Assembly: GCF_937770335.1 (NCBI RefSeq)
Contig: NZ_CALJHY010000002.1
Location: 124,001 to 188,000, forward strand
Length of the DNA stretch: 64,000 nt
Source of the DNA: an uncultured Glaciecola sp.
GTDB taxonomy: Bacteria > Pseudomonadota > Gammaproteobacteria > Enterobacterales > Alteromonadaceae
Reading direction: 5' to 3'
This document shows positions 10,826 through 21,269 of this stretch, piece by piece; position 1 is the first letter of the stretch; every line of letters begins with the position of its first letter. Below the pieces are notes generated by a model, which was given only the letters and a program-made list of their open reading frames with translations, searched no databases and was not told the origin of the DNA. Position numbers and translations under genes: made by a program.

Positions 10826-11823
10826 AATACGCGGTCGATGACGCGTATCTCACAGACAACCGGGTGCCTGATACACCAAATGAGTCAACGGTTCTAGTAA
10901 ATAAAAAGCGGGTTGCTGAGCATTTCTCTGCCGCGAGTTCTAGTTACGATCAATATGCACAAGTGCAAAAGAAAATTGCTGAAGTGAATCTTGAATTACT
11001 TGCTGACCTTGCTCGTGGACGCAGTAAATATTCAGTAGACTTGGGCTGTGGAACGGGAACGCATACTAGCTCGCTTGCAAAAATGACAGACAATTGTTTA
11101 GCCATCGATATCTCTTATGGCATGTTAAAAACAGCTCAGATGAATAACGTAGAAAAGTCGACGGCTGGCAATAATGCTATTCTTTATTGTAATGGCGATG
11201 CAGAAAGTTTGCCGCTGCAATCGCATTCTATTGATGTACTTCATTCCTCAATGGCATTGCAGTGGTGTTCTTCGCCGAGCAATACCGTTGCTGAAATTGC
11301 TCGAGTACTGTCAACTAGCGGCTCAGCACAACTCGCTATTATGCTCGACTCTTCACTATACGAACTTCGACAAGCATGGCAGAATATTGGTTTAGCCCCC
11401 AGAGTGAATGAGTTTTTTAGTCAAAAAAAATGGCTCGATGCAACTCAAAATTTGAAAACTGACATCAGCAGCAGCGCCGCTGCACAAATAAATATACAAC
11501 ACCAAGTACGCAGTTTTACAGAATGGCACCCGAGTAGTTTGCATATGTTAAGGGCATTGAAACGAATTGGTGCCGCAACAAAAAGTAACGACACACAAAC
11601 AGCGCAAACCAATCATTCACTAACATCATCGGCTATTAGTCGGCAAGAATTACTTGAACTTGACGAACAAATGCGTCAACAACGACAAACTGTGCATGAG
11701 CAATCACTCGCTATTCATGAACAATCTCCACAGCTAAAAATAGGTGGTAAAGATGAGAGCAACCTTGGCTTTCCACTAACTTATCAAATTTTATTTTTAT
11801 CTATACAAAAGACCCAGGGCTAA
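10822..11823 (+). CDS. bioC: Malonyl-ACP O-methyltransferase
   Basis: SAM-dependent methyltransferase that methylates malonyl-ACP to start pimelate synthesis. Motif I VDLGCGTGTHT (about 73-83) and the BioC-typical HSSMALQWC are present. At 333 aa it is well above the ~250 of E. coli BioC; the extra part is a C-terminal insert rich in Q/H/S with HEQS repeats (about 285-310) before the conserved end GFPLTYQILFLSIQK. Start overlaps the bioF stop by 4 nt and it ends 2 nt before bioD. Confidence 0.9.
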   Translation: MKYAVDDAYLTDNRVPDTPNESTVLVNKKRVAEHFSAASSSYDQYAQVQKKIAEVNLELLADLARGRSKYSVDLGCGTGTHTSSLAKMTDNCLAIDISYGMLKTAQMNNVEKSTAGNNAILYCNGDAESLPLQSHSIDVLHSSMALQWCSSPSNTVAEIARVLSTSGSAQLAIMLDSSLYELRQAWQNIGLAPRVNEFFSQKKWLDATQNLKTDISSSAAAQINIQHQVRSFTEWHPSSLHMLRALKRIGAATKSNDTQTAQTNHSLTSSAISRQELLELDEQMRQQRQTVHEQSLAIHEQSPQLKIGGKDESNLGFPLTYQILFLSIQKTQG

Positions 11824-11825
11824 CG

Positions 11826-12557
11826 ATGAAAAGTGTGTTTATAACCGGTACAGATACCGATGCAGGGAAAACGTATGTTAGCGTTTTATTGCTTCATGCA
11901 ATTAATCGTGGTGGTTTCAAAAGCATTGGGTTTAAACCGATTGCAGCGGGTTGTGAACAAACAAATCAAGGTCTGCGCAATGAAGATGCTTTGTATTTGC
12001 AGTCGGCGGCGAGTCACAAAGTCTCCTATGAGAAGGTTAACCCGATTGCCTTGTTTCCTCCGATTGCACCACATATTGCTGCCGCGCAAGCAGGCGAAAC
12101 GATTAACATGCAACACGTCGCTGATACATTAAAACAATTGCATAACGAAGACGCTGATTTTTTGCTAGTAGAAGGTGCTGGTGGTTGGCGATTGCCCACA
12201 TTAATACCCTCATTGTCGAATGGGGTAGGGGGAAGTAAATGTGCTGAAGTAAATGACACACAAAAAGTAGAATTTTTATCTGACTTTGTAGCCCAAGCAA
12301 AGCTACCAGTGATACTGGTAGTCGGAATGAAGCTAGGATGCTTGAATCATGCGATGCTGACTTTTGAACAAATTAAACGCGATAATTGTGACATTGTCGG
12401 TTGGTTTGCAAATCAGGTTGATCCCAGTATGAGTTGTTACTCTGAGAATCTTGCGTCGTTGCATGCGCTTCTGGATGCTCCATTTCTAGGTGAAGTTAAA
12501 CATAACCAACAACGTATAGACTTTACTGATAGTGTGCTAAAATATATTATTGGCTAA
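11826..12557 (+). CDS. bioD: Dethiobiotin synthetase
   Basis: ATP-dependent carboxylase that closes the ureido ring of dethiobiotin. The P-loop FITGTDTDAGKTYVS is at the N-terminus, followed by GFKPIAAGC and VEGAGGWRLP. 243 aa. Last gene of the biotin operon, starting 2 nt after bioC; it converges on pepE with no gap, and no clear terminator lies between them. Confidence 0.94.
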   Translation: MKSVFITGTDTDAGKTYVSVLLLHAINRGGFKSIGFKPIAAGCEQTNQGLRNEDALYLQSAASHKVSYEKVNPIALFPPIAPHIAAAQAGETINMQHVADTLKQLHNEDADFLLVEGAGGWRLPTLIPSLSNGVGGSKCAEVNDTQKVEFLSDFVAQAKLPVILVVGMKLGCLNHAMLTFEQIKRDNCDIVGWFANQVDPSMSCYSENLASLHALLDAPFLGEVKHNQQRIDFTDSVLKYIIG

Positions 12558-13262
12558 TTATAAGTAAATCGAAAGGTCACTACCTGTTGGGATAACTTTT
12601 CTTTGTTTTCCTGTAAATATAACAGCATCCAGTTGGCCTAGAAGTGTCAGTTTTTTACCTTCACGCAACAAGGCACTTCCTTCGCGAATTCCTATAACGG
12701 GTACTTCAGGATACAAAGTACAAAACTCTGCAATCCGCTGATCTCTTGTTTCACCGTTAAAATCAGGTGCAACGTAATCGGTATAGTGCGGGTTTAGTTG
12801 TGCATTAATGAAACCAAAGGTATCGAAACTAAGGGGCTGAATAATTGGCATATCATTTGATGTTTTGATGCTCAAACCACATAAATTTGAACCCGCACTC
12901 CAGCCAATGTAAGGCATTCCCGTAATAACTCTTTGCTTAATTGCTTGCATTAAACCTTGATTATATAATTCATTGAGGAGGTTAAATGTGTTGCCTCCAC
13001 CCACCAACACAGCTTGTGCACTTTCAATAGCGTCGCGTGAATTGGCATATTGATGAATACCCGTAACGTTGATAAAAGGTAGCGCTTTTTGTACTTTCGC
13101 AGTGTAATCATTCCATGACATGGTTACCCCCGCAAAAGGGATAAAGAGAACGTCGGTAACTCCGATTAAGTACTCTTGCATCATTGATTTAGCGTGATGT
13201 AGGTACGGCCCATCGTTTTGCCTGGAACTGCTCAGCATCAGTACTTTAGCCAAATCAAGCAT
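12558..13262 (-). CDS. pepE: Peptidase E (alpha-aspartyl dipeptidase)
   Basis: Cytoplasmic serine peptidase of family S51 that cleaves Asp-X dipeptides. The nucleophile sits in GWSAGSN (about 120), the histidine in LNPHYTDY (about 157), and the N-terminus MLSSSR is typical. 234 aa against 229 in E. coli. It is convergent with bioD. Confidence 0.92.
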   Translation of the reverse strand: MLDLAKVLMLSSSRQNDGPYLHHAKSMMQEYLIGVTDVLFIPFAGVTMSWNDYTAKVQKALPFINVTGIHQYANSRDAIESAQAVLVGGGNTFNLLNELYNQGLMQAIKQRVITGMPYIGWSAGSNLCGLSIKTSNDMPIIQPLSFDTFGFINAQLNPHYTDYVAPDFNGETRDQRIAEFCTLYPEVPVIGIREGSALLREGKKLTLLGQLDAVIFTGKQRKVIPTGSDLSIYL

Positions 13263-13393
13263 ATTAAATTATCATCCTACTAAATTGATATAAAAACTGA
13301 TGTTAACAAGAGAGTGAATTGTTATAAACTTGTATTCCCATTTTTATTTTAAAAAACAGGTCGTTTGGCCTAAAAAAAAGGTAAAGTTAATCC

Positions 13394-13867
13394 ATGTCGT
13401 CGCCAGCAATACTTTTTGTATGTTTAGGAAATATTTGTCGTTCACCCACAGCAGAGGGGGTGTTTAGGCTAAAAGCAAAAAGCGCAGGTCTCGATTTTAA
13501 AATTGATTCAGCAGGTACTGCAGGTTATCACCATGGGGCACGACCGGATAAGCGTTCTCAGGAAGTCGCGAACGCTCGAGGGTACGACTTGTCTCGCTTA
13601 AAGTGCAGAAAAGTAACAGAGGAAGACTTTGTTACTTTTGATTTAATCTTAGGTATGGACGAAGCGAACATGAGAGACTTAAAACGCAAATGCCCTGAAG
13701 AGTACCATTCCAAGCTCCACTTATTTTTAGATTACGCCGAGGCTGACTTTGATGAGGTTCCTGATCCTTATTATGGCGGTAAGCGCGGTTTCGAACTCGT
13801 ACTTGATTTACTTGAAGATGCATCTGATGGTTTATTGAAGCATTTGACAAAACAAAAGTCTCAATGA
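13394..13867 (+). CDS. Low molecular weight protein-tyrosine phosphatase
   Basis: 157-aa LMW-PTP. The C(X)5R active-site loop VCLGNICRSPTAEG is at about residues 9-22 and the general-acid aspartate in VPDPYYGG at about 127-133. Soluble and of normal family length; no sign of an exopolysaccharide (Wzb) context. Its stop codon overlaps the btuC start by 4 nt, so the two are probably co-transcribed. Confidence 0.93.
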   Translation: MSSPAILFVCLGNICRSPTAEGVFRLKAKSAGLDFKIDSAGTAGYHHGARPDKRSQEVANARGYDLSRLKCRKVTEEDFVTFDLILGMDEANMRDLKRKCPEEYHSKLHLFLDYAEADFDEVPDPYYGGKRGFELVLDLLEDASDGLLKHLTKQKSQ

Positions 13868-14856
13868 GCCAACGTAACGCTATTGTTTTATCCTTTGTTG
13901 TGTTTACTTTCGTCGTCATATTATTTGTTTTCGCCGATGGATTTGCTTGGCTAAATTCGGATATTGAGCAGCATATTTTTATTAATATTCGGTTACCCGT
14001 GTTACTAACTGCGATTGGAGTTGGTAGCGCTATTTCGATTAGCTCTGCCGCATTACAAATTCTATTGCGAAACCCGTTAGCTGACCCCGGTATTATCGGT
14101 ATTAGTGCCGGTGCAAGTTTAATGGCTGCAATTTTACTGCTAACTGGAAGTGTTGCCTTCTTACCCCGCGCTTTTGATTCTATCGCTTATTATGTCCTAC
14201 CAATTGCTTGTTTTGCAGGCGCCTTATTAAGCAGTTTTATTATTTATTCATTAGCTCGAAAACTACAGGCTTCAATTAGTGCGGTAATTTTAGCGGGTAT
14301 TGGTATTTCGACGATCGCTGGCGCAATCATAGGTTGGCTTTTTATATATGCTCCTCCGCAGTCACTTAAAAACCTAAGTTTTTGGTTAATGGGGAGTTTG
14401 CACAATACCAACTTTACTAGTCTCGCATTTGCCCTGCCTATCATATGTATTTCAGCAGCCTTGCTAATAATGCAGGGGAAGAAACTTAATTGGTTATATT
14501 TGGGCGCGGCTTCGGCACAGCTCAAGGGGGTTGAGCCTATTCAGTTTGAACGAAAAATACTTACCCTCGCAGCATTGTTAGTCGGAACGAGTGTTTCTAT
14601 TGCCGGAAGTATTGCCTTTATTGGGCTGCTTGTGCCGCACTTTGCCAGACAATTGGTGGGTCATGATAATAGAGTTGTGTTACCCGTATCAGCATTGATG
14701 GGGGCATCCTTACTTATAATGACAGCATTAATCAATGACTGGTTGTTCGACATGATTGTGCCAGTATCAATGCTAACCGCCACTATCGGCGGTCCATTGT
14801 TCATCTATAGTTTATTGAAGCAACCTAGTGCCCTGAGCAATGCTAACCGCGACTAA
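13864..14856 (+). CDS. btuC: FecCD-family ABC permease, probably vitamin B12 (BtuC)
   Basis: Inner-membrane permease with about nine to ten helices. Family signatures [17 protein letters not shown] and the C-terminal [17 protein letters not shown] cytoplasmic coupling region are present. 330 aa, like BtuC (326). The B12 assignment rests on closeness to BtuC and on the nearby BtuD-like ATPase at 18381. The periplasmic binding protein BtuF is not in the window. Its last 14 bases overlap the end of convergent glpK. Confidence 0.8.
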   Translation: MSQRNAIVLSFVVFTFVVILFVFADGFAWLNSDIEQHIFINIRLPVLLTAIGVGSAISISSAALQILLRNPLADPGIIGISAGASLMAAILLLTGSVAFLPRAFDSIAYYVLPIACFAGALLSSFIIYSLARKLQASISAVILAGIGISTIAGAIIGWLFIYAPPQSLKNLSFWLMGSLHNTNFTSLAFALPIICISAALLIMQGKKLNWLYLGAASAQLKGVEPIQFERKILTLAALLVGTSVSIAGSIAFIGLLVPHFARQLVGHDNRVVLPVSALMGASLLIMTALINDWLFDMIVPVSMLTATIGGPLFIYSLLKQPSALSNANRD

Positions 14857-16333
14857 AGGCGAGAGTCGATTCGACCGCTTTATGCCACTGAATTAATAAT
14901 TTTTTTCGGACGTTCTTATCAATATTCGGTGTAAAGCGTTTCTCTATTTTCTTTTGCGCAGCAATGTCATCTAAGTTTTTATACAAGCCTAGTTTCAAAC
15001 CTGCTAAGTAAGCTGCACCGATTGCCGTTGTTTCCATATTTTGCGGACGTTCAATTTCAACCTGCAATATGTCCGACAAAAATTGACATAACCAATCATT
15101 CGCTACCATACCGCCATCAACCAATACTTTCGAAGAAGCTATGCCGTCACTTTCCATTGCGTGCTGCAAATCATAGGTTTGGTAACAGACCGCTTCAAGC
15201 GCAGCCCGCGCAAAGTGTGCTTGTGATGTGCCTCGTGTCATACCATATAAACTCGCCCTAGCATCAGGATCCCAGTGTGGCGCACCTAACCCAGCAAAGC
15301 CGGGAACTAAAAATACACCATGGTCATAGTCGAGTGACTCAGCCAGAGCTTGGCTTTCTTGAGCGTCGTTAATGACGCCTATACCGTCGCGTAACCATTG
15401 AATATTAGCGCCGGCGGTGAATATTGAACCTTCTAATGCATAAGTTGTTTTACCATTAAGGCTATAGCCTATGGTTGTCAGTAGTTTATGTTTTGATTTG
15501 AGAGCTTTGTCACCGGTATTTAATAATGCGAAACAACCTGTACCATAAGTCGATTTTAAATCACCTTGTGCAAAACAACACTGGCCGAATAATGCAGCTT
15601 GTTGATCACCCGCAACACCCGCAATCGGCAATGAGCGACCAAATAAGCTCGCTTCAGTGTGGCCAAAGTCATCTGAAGACTCTAATACTTTAGGTAAAAC
15701 AGATCGAGGTACATCAAACAAATTGAGTAATTCATCATCCCAGCACAAGCCGTGAATATTGAATAGATTGGTGCGCGATGCATTGGTTGTATCGGTTACA
15801 TGATTGGCACCACCGGTTAAGCGCCAAATTAAAAAGGAATCAATAGTACCAAAAGCAAGTTTACCTTCATTTGCAAGTTGTCTTGCACCTTCTACTTCGT
15901 CTAATAACCATTTTACTTTTGAAGCCGAAAAGTATGGGTCTAGTAATAACCCTGTTTTGGCAGCGACGGTATCCTCATGTTTTTTTATACTATTACAAAA
16001 AGTAGCGGTGCGACCGTCTTGCCAAACAATCGCATTATATATTGGTTTGCCCGTTTCCCGGTTCCATATTACGGTCGTTTCGCGCTGGTTGGTAATACCA
16101 ATACCAGCAACGGTAACGCCCTTTTGATGTGCGTCATGTAATACTGTCTTGCATGTTTCAACGGTAGTTTTCCATATCTCTTCAGGATCGTGCTCAACCC
16201 AACCGTTATTGGGATAAAACTGTGTGAATTCTTTTTGGGCTGTAGCTATTTTAGTGCCATCCAATGCAAATACGATAGCCCTAGTAGAAGTTGTCCCTTG
16301 ATCTATGGAAAGAATTCCTAATGCTGTAGACAT
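14843..16333 (-). CDS. glpK: Glycerol kinase
   Basis: FGGY-family kinase making sn-glycerol 3-phosphate. N-terminal phosphate loop [19 protein letters not shown], and the C-terminal [15 protein letters not shown] are clear. 496 aa, near E. coli GlpK (502). It is divergent from glpD, which oxidises its product, across a 296-bp shared control region. Confidence 0.96.
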   Translation of the reverse strand: MSTALGILSIDQGTTSTRAIVFALDGTKIATAQKEFTQFYPNNGWVEHDPEEIWKTTVETCKTVLHDAHQKGVTVAGIGITNQRETTVIWNRETGKPIYNAIVWQDGRTATFCNSIKKHEDTVAAKTGLLLDPYFSASKVKWLLDEVEGARQLANEGKLAFGTIDSFLIWRLTGGANHVTDTTNASRTNLFNIHGLCWDDELLNLFDVPRSVLPKVLESSDDFGHTEASLFGRSLPIAGVAGDQQAALFGQCCFAQGDLKSTYGTGCFALLNTGDKALKSKHKLLTTIGYSLNGKTTYALEGSIFTAGANIQWLRDGIGVINDAQESQALAESLDYDHGVFLVPGFAGLGAPHWDPDARASLYGMTRGTSQAHFARAALEAVCYQTYDLQHAMESDGIASSKVLVDGGMVANDWLCQFLSDILQVEIERPQNMETTAIGAAYLAGLKLGLYKNLDDIAAQKKIEKRFTPNIDKNVRKKLLIQWHKAVESTLAFSRG

Positions 16334-16629
16334 GTTTTTCCGCCTTTATTATATGATATTGTGCGAGCTCGGGTTTTTTAGATTACTCAGTTTTTAACGA
16401 CCTCGCAATTTGATTGTGCTCGCAATACTAGATGTTCATAGAAGCAACACTAACCGTAGTTAAAACTAATTATGCAATACAATCAATATTTCAACATACG
16501 GGTTAACATTTAATCTTATCAAGTCTTGAAAGAATAATAAATCATATATATCATATTTGAGTGTATGATTTATCATGTAGAGTAATGAGACCAGTAATCC
16601 TTGGGGTTTAGAGTGAAGGGCATAGATTT
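16334..16629. promoter_or_regulatory. Shared glpK/glpD control region
   Basis: Non-coding, AT-rich divergent promoter region. It contains an inverted repeat AAATCATA (16539-16546) / TATGATTT (16564-16571) with a 17-bp spacer, inside a run of ATCATAT-type half-sites. A GlpR-type operator is the natural guess from context, but the match is not strong enough to name the regulator. Confidence 0.4.
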
Positions 16630-18279
16630 ATGATTTTGAGAGAAACTAATATAACGAAGCTATCGGCTGAGGTATTCGACGTGCTTGTCTTAGGCGCGGG
16701 TATTAACGGTGCAGTGTCAGCTGCTTCTTTATCAAGGAAGGGCGCAAGTGTCGCTATGATTGATAAAGGCGACTTTGCTTGCCATACCTCTTCTAATTCC
16801 TCTAATCTTGCTTGGGGCGGCATTAAGTACCTAGAAAATCACGAATATTTTCTGGTCAATAAATTGTGTAAAAGTCGCAACCATTTAATGCGAAGCTATC
16901 CTTCAACAGTGCAAGAAATCCGGTTCTTAACCACATTACAAAAAGGCTTTCGTTTTCCTGCTTGGTTTGTCTTTGTCGGTACTTGTTTGTATTGGTTAAT
17001 GGGGCGGTTTTTTACTCAAATGCCTACGTTTTTGTCCTCAAAAAAAATAAAAGAGACTGAACCCGCGATTAATATATCAAATGCACAAGGTGGGTTTGAA
17101 TATTCCGATGCATTTTTGCATGACAATGACGCTCGATTTGTTTTTAACTTTGTGCGCAATGCGATGGATAATGGCGCTGTTGTCACCAATTATGTGGGAG
17201 CTCATGGTAGCGAAAAAATAGACGGTATTTGGCATACAAAAGCGGTCGACGAGCAGTCAGGAAAAACATTCACCATACAATCTAAAGCAATTATTAATGC
17301 CTGTGGCCCTATGGTAGACAAGTATAACGACGAGACGAAGCAAGTGACTGAGCACAGCCATTTGTTTTCCAAGGGCGTACATTTAATTGTCAATAAGCTC
17401 ACGAAGGTAGACAAAGTATTGGCATTTTTTGCATCCGACGGACGTTTGTTCTTCGTTATTCCTATGGGGCAAAAAACCTGTATTGGCACGACTGATAATC
17501 AAGTCGAAAATCCAATGACATCTGTCACAGAGGAAGATCGAGACTTTATTCTTGATAACGTAAATGCACTATTAGATTTACCCAGCCCATTGACCAGAGA
17601 CGACATTATTTCTGAACGTTGTGGCGTTCGTCCATTAGCAGTCAAAGGTTCTGGTGGAAAAGCTGATTGGGTTCAGCTCTCTCGCAAGCATGCCGTGGAT
17701 GTGAACAAAGAAGACAAATATTTGAGTATTTTTGGCGGTAAACTAACCGACTGCATTAATGTTGGAGAAGAAATTGCGGATCTTGTTGAAGATTTAGGTA
17801 TTTCATTACCAAATAAAGAGGCCATTTGGTATGGCGAGTCTTCAAATGAAATTAAAAAAGAATTTGAATATAGAGCGGGACTTATTGGGTTAGATGAGAT
17901 GACGCCAAGTTATAGTTCAGAAAAGCTCACTGTTAGATTGTGGCGTAGGTATGATATTTATGCGTTACAAATTTTAGATGAAATTCAACGTGACCCCGCG
18001 CAAGCTGAGCAATTGATGCGCAATGCTGAATACTTGAGAGCGGAAGTGCACTATGCAGCAAGAAGAGAAATGATCACCAATCTTGAAGACTTTTTACGTC
18101 GTCGATCCAAAATTGAAATGGTGTTAAGAAGAACTGAAATTATAAATACACCAGGAATTATTGAGGCATGCCAAATTCTGTTTGGTGATCAAGCAGAACA
18201 AAAACGCCAAGAGTACGTTGATAAGGTACTAAAAGACTATCCTGATGCGCCAGTGGCGCAGCCAAAAATAGCACCATAG
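16630..18279 (+). CDS. glpD: Aerobic glycerol-3-phosphate dehydrogenase (FAD)
   Basis: Membrane-associated flavoenzyme oxidising glycerol 3-phosphate to DHAP and feeding the quinone pool. Rossmann FAD loop VLVLGAGINGAVSAASL (about 20-36), SSNSSNLAWGGIKYL, and the C-terminal GGKLTDC are typical. At 549 aa it is longer than E. coli GlpD (501), belonging to a longer branch with about 45 extra C-terminal residues. It pairs functionally with divergent glpK. Confidence 0.93.
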   Translation: MILRETNITKLSAEVFDVLVLGAGINGAVSAASLSRKGASVAMIDKGDFACHTSSNSSNLAWGGIKYLENHEYFLVNKLCKSRNHLMRSYPSTVQEIRFLTTLQKGFRFPAWFVFVGTCLYWLMGRFFTQMPTFLSSKKIKETEPAINISNAQGGFEYSDAFLHDNDARFVFNFVRNAMDNGAVVTNYVGAHGSEKIDGIWHTKAVDEQSGKTFTIQSKAIINACGPMVDKYNDETKQVTEHSHLFSKGVHLIVNKLTKVDKVLAFFASDGRLFFVIPMGQKTCIGTTDNQVENPMTSVTEEDRDFILDNVNALLDLPSPLTRDDIISERCGVRPLAVKGSGGKADWVQLSRKHAVDVNKEDKYLSIFGGKLTDCINVGEEIADLVEDLGISLPNKEAIWYGESSNEIKKEFEYRAGLIGLDEMTPSYSSEKLTVRLWRRYDIYALQILDEIQRDPAQAEQLMRNAEYLRAEVHYAARREMITNLEDFLRRRSKIEMVLRRTEIINTPGIIEACQILFGDQAEQKRQEYVDKVLKDYPDAPVAQPKIAP

Positions 18280-18323
18280 AAGACTCATATTGGCTTGCTT
18301 TACCGCTTTCAAATAGAGACACT

Positions 18324-18354
18324 AACGGCTTTGTGATATTCACATAAAGCCGTT
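18324..18354 (+). terminator. Terminator after glpD
   Basis: AACGGCTTT (18324-18332) pairs with AAAGCCGTT (18346-18354), extended inside by GTGA/TCAC, and is followed by a T-rich stretch. It separates glpD from the btuD-like gene. Confidence 0.75.
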
Positions 18355-18380
18355 TTCTATTTTAAGGTAACACTTTACTT

Positions 18381-19124
18381 ATGCTATCCGTTTCTCAAGT
18401 CGCTCTTGAACATCGCCTGAACAATATAAACGTCAGTATGGGTGCTGGCGAATGTTGGCATGTGCTTGGTCAAAACGGGGCAGGGAAAAGCTCACTTTTT
18501 GACGTTATAGCGGGGCTGGTAAAGCCGGATAGTGGTGCGGTTACATTAAATGATAAACAAATAAGTGAATTTCCAATTTCAGAATTGGCCACCAAGTTGG
18601 CTTATTTACAGCAGCATTATGCACTGTCATTTTCTCTCAACGTGTCGGAGGTTTTATCCTTTTACTCTGGTTCCACAGATATTCCACATGTCATTGAGAA
18701 AGCGCTATCAATCACGCCATTGTTAAAACATAAATTAAATAACCTTAGCGGCGGTGAGCAGCAACGTGTGCACATTGCACGATGCCTAATGCAAATTTGG
18801 CATCACATTAAAAATGGTGAAGCCTTGATTCTGTTAGACGAGCCTATCCAAAGTCTTGATGTTGTATTTCAAGAACAAACATTAACTATGCTCAGAGGGC
18901 TAGCACAAAAGGGCAATTTAGTTGTGCTTAGCATTCATGATGTAAACCTGTCTTTGCGTTATTGTGATCATGTATTGATGATAAAAAATAAAACGGACTT
19001 TTGTATTGGTGATGTAAAATCAGTCATGACAGCCGAGAATATAAGTGAACTTTATAATTATCCGTTTGATGAAATAATAAACCAGCATAACGCAGAAAAA
19101 TTCTTTATTAGAAGCCCACTTTAA
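18381..19124 (+). CDS. btuD: ABC transporter ATPase, probably vitamin B12 (BtuD)
   Basis: 247-aa ATPase of the FecE/BtuD class. Walker A QNGAGKSSL, signature LSGGEQQRVHIAR, Walker B LILLDEPIQSLD and the switch histidine in LSIHDVNLSL are intact. It is on the same strand as btuC but separated from it by glpK and glpD, about 3.5 kb away. In related bacteria btuC and btuD are adjacent, so an insertion or rearrangement is likely. Confidence 0.8.
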   Translation: MLSVSQVALEHRLNNINVSMGAGECWHVLGQNGAGKSSLFDVIAGLVKPDSGAVTLNDKQISEFPISELATKLAYLQQHYALSFSLNVSEVLSFYSGSTDIPHVIEKALSITPLLKHKLNNLSGGEQQRVHIARCLMQIWHHIKNGEALILLDEPIQSLDVVFQEQTLTMLRGLAQKGNLVVLSIHDVNLSLRYCDHVLMIKNKTDFCIGDVKSVMTAENISELYNYPFDEIINQHNAEKFFIRSPL

Positions 19125-19290
19125 ACCCCCTTATGCTATGCTAGAGGCACTGTTCTGCTTGAGTTGATCAATTGTTGGCTAGTGCGTAATTGCAGCCAAC
19201 AAAAACAACGATTGAAATACATTAACAAACATAAAATATAATAGTCACAAACACGAAAGTACAATACATAACAGATCAAAAGGATACACC

Positions 19291-20640
19291 GTGAGTCAAT
19301 GGAAACCCGATAGTTGGAGATCAAAGCCGATACTTCAACAACCCACATATCAAGACCAACAAGCACTTAAAGCCGTTGAGGCTAAACTCGCGGGTTATCC
19401 GCCATTGGTATTTGCTGAGGAGACGCGTCAACTTTATAAGCAACTTGGCGATGTGTGTTTAGGTAAAGGGTTTTTACTACAAGGTGGTGATTGCGCCGAA
19501 TCATTCGACGAATTTAATGCGCCTAAAATTAGAGATACTTTTAAAGTCATCCTGCAAATGGCGATAGTGTTGACGTTTGCGGGTCGTTGTCCGGTTACAA
19601 AAGTAGCTCGTATGGCAGGGCAATATGCGAAACCCCGTTCATCTGACTTTGAAACCGTTAACGGCATATCGTTACCTACCTATCGCGGTGACATTGTAAA
19701 CGGATTTGATTTTACCGAGGCTTCTCGTCAACCTGATCCTAATCGCTTGGTCGAGGCTTACAACAAGAGCGCTGCGACACTGAATTTATTGCGAGCGTTT
19801 GCACAAGGTGGGCTTGCGGACTTACATCAAGTTAATCGTTGGAACATGGCATTTTTGGAAAATAATCCATTAAAAGAGCGTTATCAAGATATCTCTGACC
19901 GCATTCAAGACACACTAGCGTTTATGGATGTGATTGGCATAAACTCACAAAACAACAGCTCATTGCATGAAACCTCATTGTATACCTCGCATGAAGCCTT
20001 GTTGCTGAATTATGAACAAGCACTAACTCGTATTGATACGTTAACTGGCAAGCCTTACAACTGTTCTGCTCATATGCTGTGGATTGGTGAGCGGACGCGT
20101 CAGTTAGATCACGCACACGTTGAATTTTTCAGTGGTATTAATAATCCTATCGGTGTGAAAATTGGCCCGAGCATGCAAGAAGATGAATTGATCCGTTTGA
20201 TTGATGCGTTAAATCCAAATAATACACCGGGAAGATTAACCCTAATTACGCGTATGGGAGCAAACAACCTAGGTGAAAATTTACCTCGATTACTGCGCCG
20301 GGTTAAAGCTGAAGGGCGCAATGTAGTTTGGAGTTCAGATCCAATGCATGGTAATACCATCACTTCTTCAAGTGGTTACAAAACGCGAAATTTTGATGCT
20401 ATTTTGACTGAAATTAGACAGTTTTTTGATGCACACAAAGCCGAAGGAACCCATGCCGGCGGCATTCATTTAGAAATGACAGGTCAACATGTAACTGAGT
20501 GCACCGGTGGTGCTTATAAAATCAGTGACGCAGATTTAGCTGAGGCATACCAAACCCAATGTGACCCTCGTTTAAATGCAGATCAAGTGTTAGAAATGGC
20601 CTTTTTAGTTGCTGATCATTTGAAGAGTGCGAAAGCATAA
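19291..20640 (+). CDS. Class II 3-deoxy-7-phosphoheptulonate synthase
   Basis: First enzyme of the shikimate pathway (PEP + erythrose 4-phosphate to DAHP). It belongs to the plant/Mycobacterium-like class II family, as shown by [34 protein letters not shown] and [15 protein letters not shown]. 449 aa, normal for the class. The start is GTG with AAAGGA upstream. It is not homologous in sequence to the E. coli AroF/G/H type I enzymes. Monocistronic, with its own terminator. Confidence 0.94.
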   Translation: MSQWKPDSWRSKPILQQPTYQDQQALKAVEAKLAGYPPLVFAEETRQLYKQLGDVCLGKGFLLQGGDCAESFDEFNAPKIRDTFKVILQMAIVLTFAGRCPVTKVARMAGQYAKPRSSDFETVNGISLPTYRGDIVNGFDFTEASRQPDPNRLVEAYNKSAATLNLLRAFAQGGLADLHQVNRWNMAFLENNPLKERYQDISDRIQDTLAFMDVIGINSQNNSSLHETSLYTSHEALLLNYEQALTRIDTLTGKPYNCSAHMLWIGERTRQLDHAHVEFFSGINNPIGVKIGPSMQEDELIRLIDALNPNNTPGRLTLITRMGANNLGENLPRLLRRVKAEGRNVVWSSDPMHGNTITSSSGYKTRNFDAILTEIRQFFDAHKAEGTHAGGIHLEMTGQHVTECTGGAYKISDADLAEAYQTQCDPRLNADQVLEMAFLVADHLKSAKA

Positions 20641-20647
20641 GATATTA

Positions 20648-20671
20648 TTAGGGCTCGGCAACGAGCCCTAA
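20648..20671 (+). terminator. Terminator after the DAHP synthase gene
   Basis: A 10-bp perfect stem TTAGGGCTCG/CGAGCCCTAA with a GCAA tetraloop, followed by a short T-containing run. It is 8 bp past the stop codon. Confidence 0.85.
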
Positions 20672-20717
20672 TTTCATCGATATTCAAATATAGTCTGATT
20701 AAATCGCAGAGATAAAA

Positions 20718-21182
20718 TTAATTAGAAGTACGAATTATAATTTTAGGGTCATAAACTTCATCGGGGCAGCTTTCCGCTATAACGTCATAATCATAGTCAC
20801 CATCGGGCGCATCAATTTTACATTGAATTTTTTTGTTATTTCCTGATTTGACATCGCAGTTCGATTTAAAAGGCATGTCGCCTATAAATTTGAGTTCAAA
20901 ACGAGTATCGGTATCAATCATCCAACTCACAAACTTGCTTGACTGCATGCACACACAGTCTTTACCATTTTTGCCACAATTATTCTCAAAATCACTGCCA
21001 GCACAATTATCGTCTGGAGACGCTAGTTCAACTGATGATACACAGCCTCGGGCATCAACGTTTATAGTGAGTTCTTGGTGATTATTCTTAATTCCTGCAG
21101 CGTTAGCTGCCGTAATAGTAAAAAAGCTAGCAAGGACAAAGATAATGTAGGTAATTATTTTGGTTTTACGTCGATGACTCAT
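20718..21182 (-). CDS. Secreted cysteine-rich protein, function unknown
   Basis: 154 aa with a clear cleavable signal peptide (basic MSHRRKTK, hydrophobic core, TAANAAG cleavage site near 28). The mature part has eight cysteines (including a CVC pair), so it is probably disulfide-bonded in the periplasm or outside. I recognise no family. It stands alone, convergent with the DAHP synthase gene and downstream of the CadC-like gene on the same strand (about 90 bp apart). Confidence 0.7.
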   Translation of the reverse strand: MSHRRKTKIITYIIFVLASFFTITAANAAGIKNNHQELTINVDARGCVSSVELASPDDNCAGSDFENNCGKNGKDCVCMQSSKFVSWMIDTDTRFELKFIGDMPFKSNCDVKSGNNKKIQCKIDAPDGDYDYDVIAESCPDEVYDPKIIIRTSN

Positions 21183-21269
21183 AAAAATTTCCTTTTTTAT
21201 ATCATAATCTAATTATAGTGTTGTTTGAATTTTAACCACTTCTAATTTGAGCTTTTTTGATCCTAATGT

